In this document: in pieces, positions 1 through 7,966 of the stretch
How positions within the stretch are numbered: the first letter of the stretch is position 1
Layout: every line of letters starts with the position of its first letter
NCBI RefSeq assembly: GCF_032229525.1
Contig: NZ_JAVTWB010000206.1
Location: forward strand, 1-34,501
Origin: Accumulibacter sp032229525
GTDB lineage: Bacteria > Pseudomonadota > Gammaproteobacteria > Burkholderiales > Rhodocyclaceae
Direction of reading: 5' to 3'
DNA: 34,501 bases
Program-made: the position numbers and the translations under genes
The notes under the pieces: generated by a model
The model's input: only the letters and a program-made list of their open reading frames with translations
Told to the model about the DNA's origin: nothing
Database searches by the model: none

Positions 1-5
1 GGGGT

Positions 6-683
6 ATGGCCAACATGGATGTTGGTATGGACATGCTGCTGATGCCGCGGATGACCGACTGGAGGCCGATCGACCTCGCGCTGGTCTTCCTGATGTGGTC
101 GGTGATGATGGTGGCGATGATGCTGCCGACTGCACTGCCGATGGTCTCGGCCTTCGCGTCGTGCTGCCAGCCGTCTGCCGGCTACTCCCGCGGCGGGGCG
201 ATCATCGCCTTCGTCGCCGGCTACGTGCTGGTGTGGACCGGCTTCAGCCTGCTTATCACGGGGATTCAATGGGCACTGCTGCAAGCCAGCTGGATCTCGC
301 CGATGATGGAGGTGCGCAGTCCCGGGTTCGGCGGCGTCTTGCTGCTCGCTGCCGGCATTTTCCAGTTCACGCCGCTGAAACAGGCCTGTTTGTCGACCTG
401 CCGCTCGCCGCTCTCGTTCCTGATGACCGAGTGGCGCCCGGGTCACGCTGGTGCCTTGATCACGGGCTTGCGGCACGGCCTGTTGTGCACCGGTTGCTGC
501 TGGCTCCTGATGGCGCTGTTATTCGTTCTCGGCGTGATGAACGTGGCGTGGATCGCCGTGCTGACGGTCTTCGTCCAGCTCGAGAAGAACTGGCCGACGG
601 CGCGGTGGTTGAGTCCCGCCGGCGGTGTGCTGCTGCTTGCGTGGGGCGTCGTACTCCTGGGCCGCGCGGGGTTGTCGGCTTGA
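6..683 (+). CDS. DUF2182 integral membrane protein, possibly 5' truncated by window edge
   Basis: This encodes a hydrophobic protein of 225 residues with about five or six membrane segments. A Met-rich first helix containing MMVAMMLP (about residues 34-41) and a Cys pair in the HGLLCTGCCW stretch (about 157-166) are what I associate with the DUF2182 family, often annotated as predicted metal-binding membrane proteins. Its biochemical role is unknown. The frame is open to the left edge of the window, so the true start may lie upstream of position 6; family members are usually somewhat longer. No gene follows on the same strand until 2627, so it looks like the end of a transcription unit. The family assignment is fairly sure, the function is not. 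Confidence 0.72.
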   Translation: MANMDVGMDMLLMPRMTDWRPIDLALVFLMWSVMMVAMMLPTALPMVSAFASCCQPSAGYSRGGAIIAFVAGYVLVWTGFSLLITGIQWALLQASWISPMMEVRSPGFGGVLLLAAGIFQFTPLKQACLSTCRSPLSFLMTEWRPGHAGALITGLRHGLLCTGCCWLLMALLFVLGVMNVAWIAVLTVFVQLEKNWPTARWLSPAGGVLLLAWGVVLLGRAGLSA

Positions 684-865
684 GTCAGTTGAGCGGTCGG
701 GATGGAATTCCTCCGGCCGGCTCGCTGGCCTTTCGCCCATCGGTCCGCGGAAACGGGATTCTGACTTGAGCGAGCGAGCAAGCGGCTGCGCGCAAAGGAG
801 TCAAGGGCAAGCCGGTTTCCGGCGCCACCCTTTCCACTTTCAGCGAAGCTGCGGGCGCTGAACCC

Positions 866-1348
866 CTACGGCGTCGGTACGACTTCGTAGTACACGCCGC
901 TCGACCCGAAGTAGGGTTTGTACCAGTTCGGCCCGCTCTGGTAATACTGGACGCCGTTCACCGTCATGTGTCGGGCGCCGGGCGGCAGCGCCGCAAACTG
1001 GGTGCCGATCGGCAAATTGTTCTGGGCCACGTAAGTCGGCTGGGGGGCTACGTATACCGGTTGCTGAACCACGACCGCGGGTTGCGACGCGCTGGCGATC
1101 GCAGCTCCCGCCATCGCGCCCACCGCCAGGCCCGCGACGGCGCTCGCCGCCGCACCGCATCCATAGCAACCGCCGTGGTAGTAGCCGCCGCCATGGTAGT
1201 AACCGCCATGGTAGGGGTGGCCAGCAGCAACGAAGCCCCGCCCGCCCCAGCCTCTGCCGGCAGCCACCCACGCGTTTGCGTCGGCAAGGGGGACGAGTAC
1301 GCTCGCGGTCACCGCAACGCCGAGAATGAGAGTTTTCATCTGTTTCAT
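866..1348 (-). CDS. Exported Gly/His/Tyr-rich protein, DUF6515-like C-terminus
   Basis: The protein has 160 residues. An N-terminal signal peptide (Lys-rich start, hydrophobic core, likely cleavage after ADANA near residue 26) is followed by a low-complexity stretch rich in Gly, His and Tyr with repeated YYHGG units (about residues 44-62). Next comes a small-residue hydrophobic segment (AAASAVAGLAVGAMAGAAIA) and then a C-terminal part with LPPGARHMTVNGVQYY and a GVYYEVV ending, resembling DUF6515. The start is supported by AAGGAG eight bases upstream. It lies 20 bases downstream of the DUF2092 gene on the same strand, so the two are probably co-transcribed. The likely location is periplasm or cell surface. 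The His/Tyr repeats could bind metal, but this is speculation. Confidence 0.7.
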   Translation of the reverse strand: MKQMKTLILGVAVTASVLVPLADANAWVAAGRGWGGRGFVAAGHPYHGGYYHGGGYYHGGCYGCGAAASAVAGLAVGAMAGAAIASASQPAVVVQQPVYVAPQPTYVAQNNLPIGTQFAALPPGARHMTVNGVQYYQSGPNWYKPYFGSSGVYYEVVPTP

Positions 1349-1368
1349 CGCTTGGCTCCTTGTGCCGC

Positions 1369-2175
1369 TTATCTGGGCTGGGGAAGGCCGAGTTGTTTGA
1401 ACTCGAGCTTGACTGCGTCCTTCGGGATGGCGACCTTGAAGGTCTGCGCCGGTATCGGTGCGTCGCGCTTCCAGTCGGAGAATTCGACGGTGAACGTCGG
1501 CTGCCGCTCGCCACCACGGTACGACGTGATCATCAGGCGCGGCAGCTTGTCCTGCGCGCCGATCCAGACCTCCCAGTCGACGCCGGGGGCCGTAAACGCC
1601 AAGTGATCGGTCTTGACCCCGGCGATGGTCGATTGACCGACCAGGATGGCGCTCGAAAGATCTTTCGCCAGGCGGGCGTAGGGGTCGGAAACCAGGATGT
1701 CGACGAAGGGCGCCAAGGTGTCCGCACTCGGAACTTCCTGCTGGAGGACGGCGTCGAGCTTCCCGCCGCCGGCCTCCTGCTGGACATAGAATTTCCCGAT
1801 GAGTCCGATCGCGGTCACTGTCTTTCCGTCGTAGTAGAGGTCGTTCGGCAGCAGGTCGCCGCGTGACTCGACGAACAGGCGGTCGGGCCGTTGCATCAGC
1901 ACGCGCGACGACGCGAAGAGGCTGATGTACTGCCCGGTTGGCGAATCGAGCGGGACCAGGCTGCGCGTCTTGAATTGGAGCGTTTTCGACCCGGCCAGTT
2001 GGTCACTCATGTCCTGCAGCAACTTGAGCGCTCGTTCGTCCTTGATCTCCTTCACGGGCGCCGTCGGTGGCGCCGGCTTGTCGCCGGCCAAGGCGCCGCC
2101 GCTGCTCCCGAGGACCATCGTGGCGGCGAGCAAGGTGCCGCCGACCAGGTGCCCCATCAAGCTTTTTCTGATCAT
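1369..2175 (-). CDS. Periplasmic DUF2092 family protein
   Basis: The protein has 268 residues from the start chosen here. A clear signal peptide (MIRKSLMGHL, a hydrophobic run, then GGALAG near residue 31) precedes a soluble domain with the DUF2092 pattern: LKLLQDMSDQLAG, a segment about the effect on cells (RPDRLFVESRGD), a YYDGKTVT strand, and a C-terminal WKRDAPIPAQTF-type strand. DUF2092 proteins are predicted periplasmic proteins with a LolA/LolB-like half-barrel; no substrate is known. The frame stays open upstream to 2220, but the ATG at 2175 is preferred because it begins the signal peptide and has a purine-rich AGGGGAAGAG just upstream. It is probably the first gene of a two-gene unit with the Gly/His-rich exported protein. 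Confidence 0.75.
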   Translation of the reverse strand: MIRKSLMGHLVGGTLLAATMVLGSSGGALAGDKPAPPTAPVKEIKDERALKLLQDMSDQLAGSKTLQFKTRSLVPLDSPTGQYISLFASSRVLMQRPDRLFVESRGDLLPNDLYYDGKTVTAIGLIGKFYVQQEAGGGKLDAVLQQEVPSADTLAPFVDILVSDPYARLAKDLSSAILVGQSTIAGVKTDHLAFTAPGVDWEVWIGAQDKLPRLMITSYRGGERQPTFTVEFSDWKRDAPIPAQTFKVAIPKDAVKLEFKQLGLPQPR

Positions 2176-2626
2176 TTCTCTTCCCCTGTTGTCCTGTGGC
2201 AAGTATCGTCGAAATCGCATGTTTGCGCATGCTCAGGCGGCCAAGTGTAACCAATGGCCGGCCGCGATTGGTGAGTCGTGTGTCGATGATTGCCGACGGC
2301 TACGCTCCTCATTGCAGGGGACGGCACTCGCACCACTGCCAGGCGCTGGCGTCGTCGTTGCTTGCCGTTGCTCGATCAGCGCGTGGCAAGGGTGAGAGCG
2401 ACGAGATTCCCTTTCGCGAAAGGGTCCTGCGGGTCGGCGAGCCAGCCTTCCCGGTTGGCAACGGGTTGAGGCGGAGAAGTAGCGCTTCCGACACTCTTCT
2501 GGGCCAGGCCTCGGCAACACGCCCACCCGTTTGCCGCTCAGTCCGTGCTGGACAAGACGCCGGTTTACTCAAGGCGAAGTGCTGCTGGTAGCATCTGTCG
2601 CACCATAACCACGCGATGGATGATGC
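2176..2626. other. Intergenic region with no gene recognised
   Basis: This stretch separates two divergent genes, the DUF2092 gene on the minus strand and the ypfJ-like gene on the plus strand. Reading frames that cross it give no recognisable protein and lack convincing ribosome binding sites. It should contain the promoters of both genes, but I found no -35/-10 pair good enough to list. Confidence 0.5.
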
Positions 2627-3496
2627 ATGCGACTCGATGACCAGAATGAAAGCAGCAACGTCGAAGACAGGCGAGGCGGTGGTGGCAGCTTTGGCGGCGG
2701 GATCGGGCGCGGCGGCGTGGGTATCGGCACCATCGTCCTGGCGCTGGCTGCCAGCTATTTCTTCGGCATCGATCCGGCGCTGATTCTCGGTCTCGCGTCG
2801 AACAATGGCAGCCAGTCGCCGCGCCAGGAAGCTGCGCGCAAGCCGCCAGCCGATGACGAGATGGCCCGCTTTGTGTCCAAGGTGCTGGCCAGCACCGAGA
2901 GCACCTGGGAAGCGGTATTCCGTGCCGGGGGCTCCCGCTATCAGCAGCCGAAACTGGTGCTTTTCAGCGGCGCGACAGCAACGGCCTGTGGCACCGGCCA
3001 GTCCGCGATGGGGCCCTTCTACTGCCCGTCGGATCAGAAGGTGTACATCGACCTGTCGTTCTACCGCGACCTGAAGACGCGCTTCCACGCGCCTGGGGAG
3101 TTTGCCCAGGCCTACGTGATTGCCCACGAAGTCGGCCACCACGTGCAGAACCTGCTCGGCATCTCGGACAAAGTGCACCGGGCTCAGCAAGGTGCCAGCA
3201 AGGCCAAGGCCAACGCGCTGTCGGTACGCCTTGAATTGCAGGCCGATTGTCTTGCCGGCGTTTGGGGACACCGCGCCGATGCGGCAAAGAACATCATCGA
3301 ACCGGGTGAGATCCAGCAGGCGCTGAACGCGGCTTCAGCTATCGGCGACGATCGGCTGCAACAGCAGACACAAGGCCGTATCGTTCCCGAATCCTTTACC
3401 CACGGCAGCTCCGAACAGCGCATGCGCTGGTTCAAGATCGGCATGGACTCCGGCGACCTGCGCCGCTGCGACACCTTCAAGGCGGCTTCGCTGTAG
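2627..3496 (+). CDS. ypfJ: YpfJ/KPN_02809 family neutral zinc metallopeptidase
   Basis: The protein has 289 residues, the usual family length. It starts with the characteristic RLDDQNESSNVEDRRG segment, has a glycine-rich stretch and one membrane anchor (about residues 37-60), and then a globular domain. The zinc protease motif HEVGHH lies at residues 167-172, preceded by YCPSDQKVYIDLSFY and followed by the ELQADCLAGVWGH segment that supplies the third zinc ligand. Two Cys pairs in the domain could form disulfides. The family is predicted to be membrane-anchored with the protease domain outside the cytoplasm; its substrate is unknown. The ATG is chosen because the conserved N-terminus begins there. 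The gene stands alone between a divergent neighbour and a toxin-antitoxin relic. Confidence 0.88.
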   Translation: MRLDDQNESSNVEDRRGGGGSFGGGIGRGGVGIGTIVLALAASYFFGIDPALILGLASNNGSQSPRQEAARKPPADDEMARFVSKVLASTESTWEAVFRAGGSRYQQPKLVLFSGATATACGTGQSAMGPFYCPSDQKVYIDLSFYRDLKTRFHAPGEFAQAYVIAHEVGHHVQNLLGISDKVHRAQQGASKAKANALSVRLELQADCLAGVWGHRADAAKNIIEPGEIQQALNAASAIGDDRLQQQTQGRIVPESFTHGSSEQRMRWFKIGMDSGDLRRCDTFKAASL

Positions 3497-3546
3497 GGCG
3501 CGCAATGGCGCCAACCCCGGCAAGAAAGGGCTTTCCACGTGGCTGA

Positions 3547-3813
3547 TCGCTGGCCTCTCCTTGCACCGTGCGGGCCGCGCAAGTGAAAGCCGGCGCCGAG
3601 AAGATCGTCACCAAGAACGGCGAAAGCTATATCGCGATCATCGACGCCGAGCGACTCGATTACTACCACCAGCTGGAGCGCGAGCATATCCACCTGCGGC
3701 TGATTGACGATGCTGGCAAAGGACTCGACGATGTGGCCGCTGGCCGGGTGCAGGGTGCGCGTACGTCCTTGCAGGCCTTGAAGCGCCATCGTCCGGCATC
3801 GTCTGCCGCTTGA
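3547..3813 (+). pseudogene. Remnant of Phd/YefM-type antitoxin gene, 5' truncated
   Basis: The open frame begins after a TGA at 3544. From the GTG at 3568 it encodes 81 residues: KAGAEKIVTKNGESYIAIID, then a helical C-terminal part. The EKIVTKNGE block matches the centre of Phd/YefM antitoxins, where intact members have about 20 residues before it that form the start of the DNA-binding fold (a sequence of the type 'xxxxFRxxLSxxLxxV'). Here that part is missing and no ribosome binding site precedes the GTG. It is immediately followed, in the same frame, by a toxin-like relic. I read it as a decayed antitoxin gene, although a short functional product from the GTG cannot be excluded. Confidence 0.55.
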
Positions 3814-3834
3814 GCAGCCGAGGCGACGGACCCC

Positions 3835-3999
3835 GTCTGCGTCAAGACCACCGCCAACCTCGAGCGTAAGCTCGAAGCGATCGAGCGTTTCCTGCTCGAT
3901 GCGCAGGCTCCACAGGCTTGCGACGCGCTGCTGCCCGCAGTCGAGAAGATGCAAAACTACACTAGTTGCTTTTCTTGTCAGCTTCGATCGACAAGATAT
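3835..3999 (+). pseudogene. Remnant of RelE/ParE-family toxin gene, N-terminal part only
   Basis: Directly after the antitoxin stop and in the same frame, the translation reads VKTTANLERKLEAIERFL and then LDAQAPQACDALL. This resembles the N-terminus of RelE/ParE-type toxins, of the form 'V.VTANFE.NLE.I..FL...(G/A)APQAF..LL'. The similarity fades after about residue 42 (VEKMQNY, ending near 3960), just where the 3' end of the neighbouring minus-strand gene begins (3962). There is no start codon in the expected place, and the catalytic C-terminal half is absent. This is a broken gene, consistent with a lost toxin beside a decaying antitoxin. The assignment rests on pattern recall only. Confidence 0.5.
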
Positions 4000-5527
4000 C
4001 GACGCTGCCGGTCTGCTCGTCAATGCCGGTGCGTTTGACTTCGCGCACGGACAGGTGTTCGTCCTCGACAACCAGAAGCAGTTTGTCTGCCTTCTTGGAC
4101 AATGCGCCCGACGCGACGACGAGCAGCTGACTTGCGCGCAGCATTGGAATTTCCGGCAGGATCAGGACTTGCAGGTGCTCGGTGCCCTGGTCTTCCGATG
4201 GCTGGGCCAGAATCGCCGGTATGGCTTTTGGCGACAGGATTTGCAGGCCCAGCTCAAAATGCTCGGGGTTCTCGGATACCGCCCAACGAACCAGGCAGAT
4301 TTGCCAGTTGGGATTCTCTCCCGTTCGCACTGCGGCAACGTCGCCGACGGAGAGGGCGCCGATCTTGCCCGAGGCGTGCATCAGCGCATAGCCATCCGGG
4401 CTCTCGTTAACGATCATCCAGGTCGACAGTGCGACGCCTGGCGCTTCGCCGTTCTTGCACAGCTGCCAGAGTCCGTCGATACCGGTTGCCAGGACCGTTC
4501 GGTAGTTTTGCCGCCGACGCTGGAAGCGGCGGTTTCCCTGGTCGCTCCAGCGTCCCACAAGCCGGTGAAGGACCCCGGCTCCTGCCGCCGTCCCGGCGAA
4601 ATCGGGCAGTCCGATCTCTTGCGGTGGCGTACCGCTGTCGAGTTGAGCAAGCTGTGTCTTGAGTAGTAGGCTCAGGCGTGCGCATGAAAAGCACTCGATC
4701 GGCGCGGTCGTTGGCGCCAGCTTGCGGGAACCGGACAAGGCCGGCGCGTCGCGCGCGGGGTCGATCCAGAACGCGCCGGGGGCGGTCGCCGCGGCAACGG
4801 GGATCAATTCGATCTGATCGGCGAAGCGTTCAAAGTAATTGGCGAGGAACAGGACTTCACGGGCGGTGAGTGAGGCTGGCTGCGCGCAGCCGAGCAAAAT
4901 CGACGCATGATAGATATGCTGCAGGCTGCTCGACTGGTTCCGCGGGATGGTGGCCTCGACGTTCAGGCGTTGTGCCGTCGCGTAGGCCTGGTGCAACTGC
5001 TGCCACGCGCCGATGGGCGCCGGCGAGGCTATCAGGTGGCTGATCATCAGCTGTTGTGTCAGGGCATGCACGCCCCGCCACAGTATGAGATCAGCTGTTT
5101 GAAGGGGCTCCGCGGCGGACTGATCATCATCACCTTCCAGCATGGCAAGCGTGTCGTCAGCGAGCATTTGCAGGAGATCGAGAACCCCGCGGATGACTCG
5201 TCGCGTCTTGCGTGGTACGGGGAGCATCAAGTCGGTCAGATCGGGAAGTAGGTCCGCCACAACCGCGCAGCTACGGATGTACAGGCCATCCAGAGCGTAG
5301 GCACGTTGTTGCGGGGTTCCACCCACCTCGCGCAGTGCTTTGACCTGCGCACGTACGGACGGAAGTTCCTCGGCGGGATGGGGCGCCATCGGCAACTCGA
5401 GCCACTGCAGAATGGTTCGTATGCCGGATTGGCTTGCTCCGGCGCCATCTGCGCTAGGGTCATTGAACGCGGTGTTAGTCATCAGGCCACCTGCCAAAGG
5501 GGTTTGCGCTGCCAGGCTGTCAGCCAT
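3962..5527 (-). CDS. Protein of unknown function with PilZ-like C-terminal segment
   Basis: The protein has 521 residues and no signal peptide or membrane segment. The N-terminal two thirds are largely helical (leucine-rich, for example LTDLMLPVPRKTRRVIRGVL) and unfamiliar to me. Residues about 337-440 look like a PilZ domain: an Arg cluster (RRRQNYR), about 30 residues, then NESPDG, which fits the (D/N)xSxxG half of the PilZ signature, followed by a hydrophobic LSVGDVAAVR strand. PilZ domains bind cyclic di-GMP. The ATG at 5527 is chosen because GGAGG lies eight bases upstream; an in-frame codon further upstream (5554) has no such site. It is a single gene between the toxin-antitoxin relic and the ribosomal operon. 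The c-di-GMP role is inference. Confidence 0.6.
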   Translation of the reverse strand: MADSLAAQTPLAGGLMTNTAFNDPSADGAGASQSGIRTILQWLELPMAPHPAEELPSVRAQVKALREVGGTPQQRAYALDGLYIRSCAVVADLLPDLTDLMLPVPRKTRRVIRGVLDLLQMLADDTLAMLEGDDDQSAAEPLQTADLILWRGVHALTQQLMISHLIASPAPIGAWQQLHQAYATAQRLNVEATIPRNQSSSLQHIYHASILLGCAQPASLTAREVLFLANYFERFADQIELIPVAAATAPGAFWIDPARDAPALSGSRKLAPTTAPIECFSCARLSLLLKTQLAQLDSGTPPQEIGLPDFAGTAAGAGVLHRLVGRWSDQGNRRFQRRRQNYRTVLATGIDGLWQLCKNGEAPGVALSTWMIVNESPDGYALMHASGKIGALSVGDVAAVRTGENPNWQICLVRWAVSENPEHFELGLQILSPKAIPAILAQPSEDQGTEHLQVLILPEIPMLRASQLLVVASGALSKKADKLLLVVEDEHLSVREVKRTGIDEQTGSVDILSIEADKKSN

Positions 5528-5865
5528 GTCGATCCTCCGCCTCTGGCGTAACATGGGAAACTGCCGCTGTGTTGGAAATCATCTTCCAGAATCAGTGTGT
5601 TGGCTGTCGACGCTCGTTCAAAGCATTATACTGCGAGCCCGCCTTGCGGGTGGTGCAACGTTTCCTCCGGGCAGCTTGGTCAGGCTGGGCAGTCGCACAC
5701 GCCCCCCGATCGCATCCGGCGACCTTCCGGAGGGTCGTTGTCAGCAGTTGCTCCGCGCGAGCCCCGAATTGCACTGGGACCCACTCCCAGTTTCGCCCGG
5801 ATCATGTTGAAAGAACTCTTTCTTGCTATAATCGCTCCCTTTTTCTGAATTCGGAAGAGATTATC
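5528..5865. other. Intergenic region between PilZ-like gene and rpsP
   Basis: No gene was recognised here; the frames crossing it show no family pattern. It carries the extended -10 promoter for rpsP at its right end. A small GC hairpin (CCCGC-CTT-GCGGG, about 5639-5651) follows a TATACT at 5627-5632, but no -35 element at proper spacing accompanies that hexamer. Confidence 0.4.
5824..5832 (+). promoter_or_regulatory. Extended -10 promoter for rpsP-rimM-trmD-rplS
   Basis: The sequence TGCTATAAT is a perfect extended -10 element (TGn followed by consensus TATAAT) 33 bases upstream of the rpsP start codon. A TTGAAA at 5807-5812 is too close (14-base gap) for a standard -35, but extended -10 promoters do not need one. 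Transcription would start near 5839. Confidence 0.7.
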
Positions 5866-6120
5866 ATGGTTGTTATTCGTCTCGCCCGTGGTGGCGCCAA
5901 GAAGCGCCCCTTCTACAACATGGTGGTGGCCGATTCGCGTGCTCGCCGCGATGGACGCTTCATCGAACGCATCGGCTTTTACAACCCGCTGGCATCAGAC
6001 AAGGAAGAGGGCCTGCGCATTGCTACGGACCGCCTCAGTTTCTGGCAGCAGCAGGGTGCTCAACTGTCGCTGACCGTCGCGCGTTTGCTCAAGCAGTCGG
6101 CCGCCAAGGCGGTAGCCTGA
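5866..6120 (+). CDS. rpsP: 30S ribosomal protein S16
   Basis: The protein has 84 residues, the normal length for bacterial S16. It begins MVVIRLARGGAKKRPFYNMV, followed by ADSRARRDGRFIERIGFYNP, the signature of the family. S16 is a small-subunit protein that binds 16S rRNA early in assembly. The frame stays open far upstream, but the ATG at 5866 matches the conserved N-terminus and has GGAAGAG just upstream. It is the first gene of the rpsP-rimM-trmD-rplS cluster, with an extended -10 promoter 33 bases before the start. The cluster order is standard in proteobacteria. Confidence 0.97.
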   Translation: MVVIRLARGGAKKRPFYNMVVADSRARRDGRFIERIGFYNPLASDKEEGLRIATDRLSFWQQQGAQLSLTVARLLKQSAAKAVA

Positions 6121-6123
6121 GTC

Positions 6124-6696
6124 TTGCCTGCTGGTTCGTTGCCTGAAGCGATTGGCGGAACCGCAACAGCGGATGGCCCGCCCCCCGACATCGTTGTTCT
6201 CGGCAAAATCATCGGTCCGCACGGTCTGCAGGGCGCAGTTCATGTATTTCCGTTTGCAGACGATCCCGCTGCGTGGTCCCGGCTGCCTTGCTGGTGGCTC
6301 GGTCGAGAGGGAGAAGCTCCCGAGCTATGGCGTCAGACGAGGCTGATCAAGTGCGATGTGCGCAACGATCGGCTGGTTGCCCAACTGGCGTGTGTCGCTG
6401 ATCGTACTGCAGCGGAGACCATGGGGGGCGTGCTGGTCGGAGTTCCGCACAGCGGGTTGCCAACGACCGCGATTGACGAGTATTACTGGGCCGACCTCGT
6501 CGGCCTGGAAGTGATAAATACCAGCGACCAGTCCCTGGGCCGGATTGTCGGTCTGATCGACACGCCGGCCAATGCGGTGATGCGAGTTGTTGGCGACGAG
6601 AACCGGGAGCGTTTGCTGCCGTTTGTCGCGGTGGTGGTGCTGCAGGTGGACCTGCAGCGAAAGCGCGTTCGCGTTGAGTGGGAAATGGACTGGTGA
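6124..6696 (+). CDS. rimM: Ribosome maturation factor RimM
   Basis: The protein has 190 residues. The N-terminal RimM domain shows VVLGKIIGPHGLQGAVHVFPF (about residues 24-44) and the C-terminal PRC-barrel domain shows EYYWADLVGLEV (about 119-130) and LLPFV near the end. RimM binds S19 in the 30S head and assists late processing and assembly of 16S rRNA. The TTG at 6124 starts only three bases after the rpsP stop; no ATG is available before the domain, and the ribosome binding site is weak, suggesting translational coupling to rpsP. The first 22 residues are unconserved, so a start slightly downstream (TTG at 6139) is possible. It ends by overlapping trmD. Confidence 0.93.
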   Translation: MPAGSLPEAIGGTATADGPPPDIVVLGKIIGPHGLQGAVHVFPFADDPAAWSRLPCWWLGREGEAPELWRQTRLIKCDVRNDRLVAQLACVADRTAAETMGGVLVGVPHSGLPTTAIDEYYWADLVGLEVINTSDQSLGRIVGLIDTPANAVMRVVGDENRERLLPFVAVVVLQVDLQRKRVRVEWEMDW

Positions 6697-7499
6697 CTTC
6701 GCCGGACCATGCACTGCCGAGCGGCAGGCAGTGGGTTGTTGATGTCGTGAGCTTGTTTCCCGAGATGTTTGTTGCGGTGGCGCAGTCGGGGGTGACGCGC
6801 AGGGCGCTGGAAGCCGGGCAGTGGAGCCTGCAGACGTGGAATCCGCGTGATTTCACCGAGGACAGGCACCGCACAGTCGACGACCGCCCTTACGGTGGTG
6901 GCCCGGGAATGGTGATGATGCCGGGACCTTTAGAAGCGGCGATCAGGGCTGCCAAAGCTCGGCAGCAGGTGGCTGGCGCCGCTAGCCGGGTCATCTGCCT
7001 TTCGCCACAGGGCACGCCGCTGACGCATCGGCGCGTGATGCGGCTGGCCACGGCCGAGGAAGCGGTGGTGCTGGTTTGCGGGCGCTATGAAGGAATTGAC
7101 GAGCGCTTGATCGAGGCTTGTGTCGACGAGGAGATTTCGATCGGGGATTTCGTCCTTTCGGGTGGTGAAATCCCGGCGATGGCGTTGATTGATGCCGTCG
7201 TCAGGCAGTTACCCGGGGTGCTGAATGATGCCGAATCGGCACAGCAGGATTCGTTTGTGGCGGGTTTGCTGGATTGCCCGCACTATACGCGGCCCGAGGA
7301 ATACGAAGGGCGGCGGGTGCCGGATGTTCTGCTTTCCGGTCACCACGAGGAAATACGACGCTGGCGGCTGCAACAGGCGCTGGGTCGGACATGGCAGCGT
7401 CGTCCCGAGTTGTTGACGGGGCGCTCGTTGTCGAAATCGGAAACGCAACTCCTGGTGAAGTTTCAGGAGCAATGCGGTCAGGATAACAACAATGCGTGA
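6693..7499 (+). CDS. trmD: tRNA (guanosine(37)-N1)-methyltransferase TrmD
   Basis: The protein has 268 residues, close to the family norm. It transfers a methyl group from S-adenosylmethionine to G37 of tRNAs, which prevents frameshifting. Recognition features are VDVVSLFPEMF near the N-terminus, YGGGPGMVM, and the trefoil-knot SPOUT motifs GRYEGIDERLIE and EISIGDFVLSGGE. The start is set at the GTG at 6693, which overlaps the rimM stop as GTGA, typical of coupled translation; an earlier in-frame GTG at 6678 lies inside rimM. The stop is followed 23 bases later by rplS. Confidence 0.96.
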   Translation: MTSPDHALPSGRQWVVDVVSLFPEMFVAVAQSGVTRRALEAGQWSLQTWNPRDFTEDRHRTVDDRPYGGGPGMVMMPGPLEAAIRAAKARQQVAGAASRVICLSPQGTPLTHRRVMRLATAEEAVVLVCGRYEGIDERLIEACVDEEISIGDFVLSGGEIPAMALIDAVVRQLPGVLNDAESAQQDSFVAGLLDCPHYTRPEEYEGRRVPDVLLSGHHEEIRRWRLQQALGRTWQRRPELLTGRSLSKSETQLLVKFQEQCGQDNNNA

Positions 7500-7522
7500 A
7501 TCGCATACATGGAGTTTATAAG

Positions 7523-7888
7523 ATGAATCTGATCGAGCAACTCGAACAAGAAGAAATTGCCCGCCTGGGCAAAGTCATTCCCCCATTCGCACCGGGCGAT
7601 ACCATCGTCGTCCAGGTCAAGGTCAAGGAAGGGGTGCGCGAGCGCTTGCAGGCCTACGAAGGCGTGGTCATCGCCAAGCGTAATCGTGGTCTCAACTCGA
7701 GCTTCATCGTCCGCAAGGTTTCCTCGGGCGAGGGCGTCGAGCGCACCTTCCAGACCTATTCACCGCTGGTCGCGGCAATCGAAGTCAAGCGTCGTGGCGA
7801 TGTCCGCCGTGCCAAGCTGTACTACCTGCGCGAGCGTTCCGGCAAGTCGGCGCGGATCAAGGAAAAGCTGACGCGCAAGCAGCGCTGA
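7523..7888 (+). CDS. rplS: 50S ribosomal protein L19
   Basis: The protein has 121 residues, typical for L19. It begins MNLIEQLEQEEI and contains FAPGDTIVVQVKVKEG, then RERLQAYEGVVIAKRNRG and the C-terminal KLYYLRERSGKSARIKEKL. L19 sits at the interface of the 30S and 50S subunits. The ATG at 7523 is preferred over an upstream in-frame codon at 7496 because it matches the conserved N-terminus and has GGAG eight bases upstream. It is the last gene of the cluster and is followed directly by a strong hairpin terminator. Confidence 0.97.
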   Translation: MNLIEQLEQEEIARLGKVIPPFAPGDTIVVQVKVKEGVRERLQAYEGVVIAKRNRGLNSSFIVRKVSSGEGVERTFQTYSPLVAAIEVKRRGDVRRAKLYYLRERSGKSARIKEKLTRKQR

Positions 7889-7914
7889 ACGCCTGCATTG
7901 CTGCGGTAAACGAG

Positions 7915-7951
7915 AACATGGCGGAGTCGAAGACTCCGCCATGTTTGTTTT
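7915..7951. terminator. Hairpin terminator between convergent rplS and folE2
   Basis: A perfect 13-bp stem (AACATGGCGGAGT with ACTCCGCCATGTT) has a five-base loop and is followed by TTGTTTT on the plus strand. It sits 26 bases after the rplS stop. The opposite side lacks an equally good T-run, so it mainly stops the ribosomal operon, but the stem could also slow folE2 transcription arriving from the other side. Confidence 0.85.
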
Positions 7952-7966
7952 CGCGAGGCGAGCGGC

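Noticed and set aside
2309..3271. A 320-codon open frame on the minus strand
   Set aside because: It covers the opposite strand of ypfJ and part of the gap before it; the composition is that of an antisense shadow.
5627..5632. TATACT as a second -10 upstream of rpsP
   Set aside because: The only -35-like hexamer (TTGGCT at 5600-5605) is 21 bases away, and the extended -10 element at 5824-5832 is much better placed.
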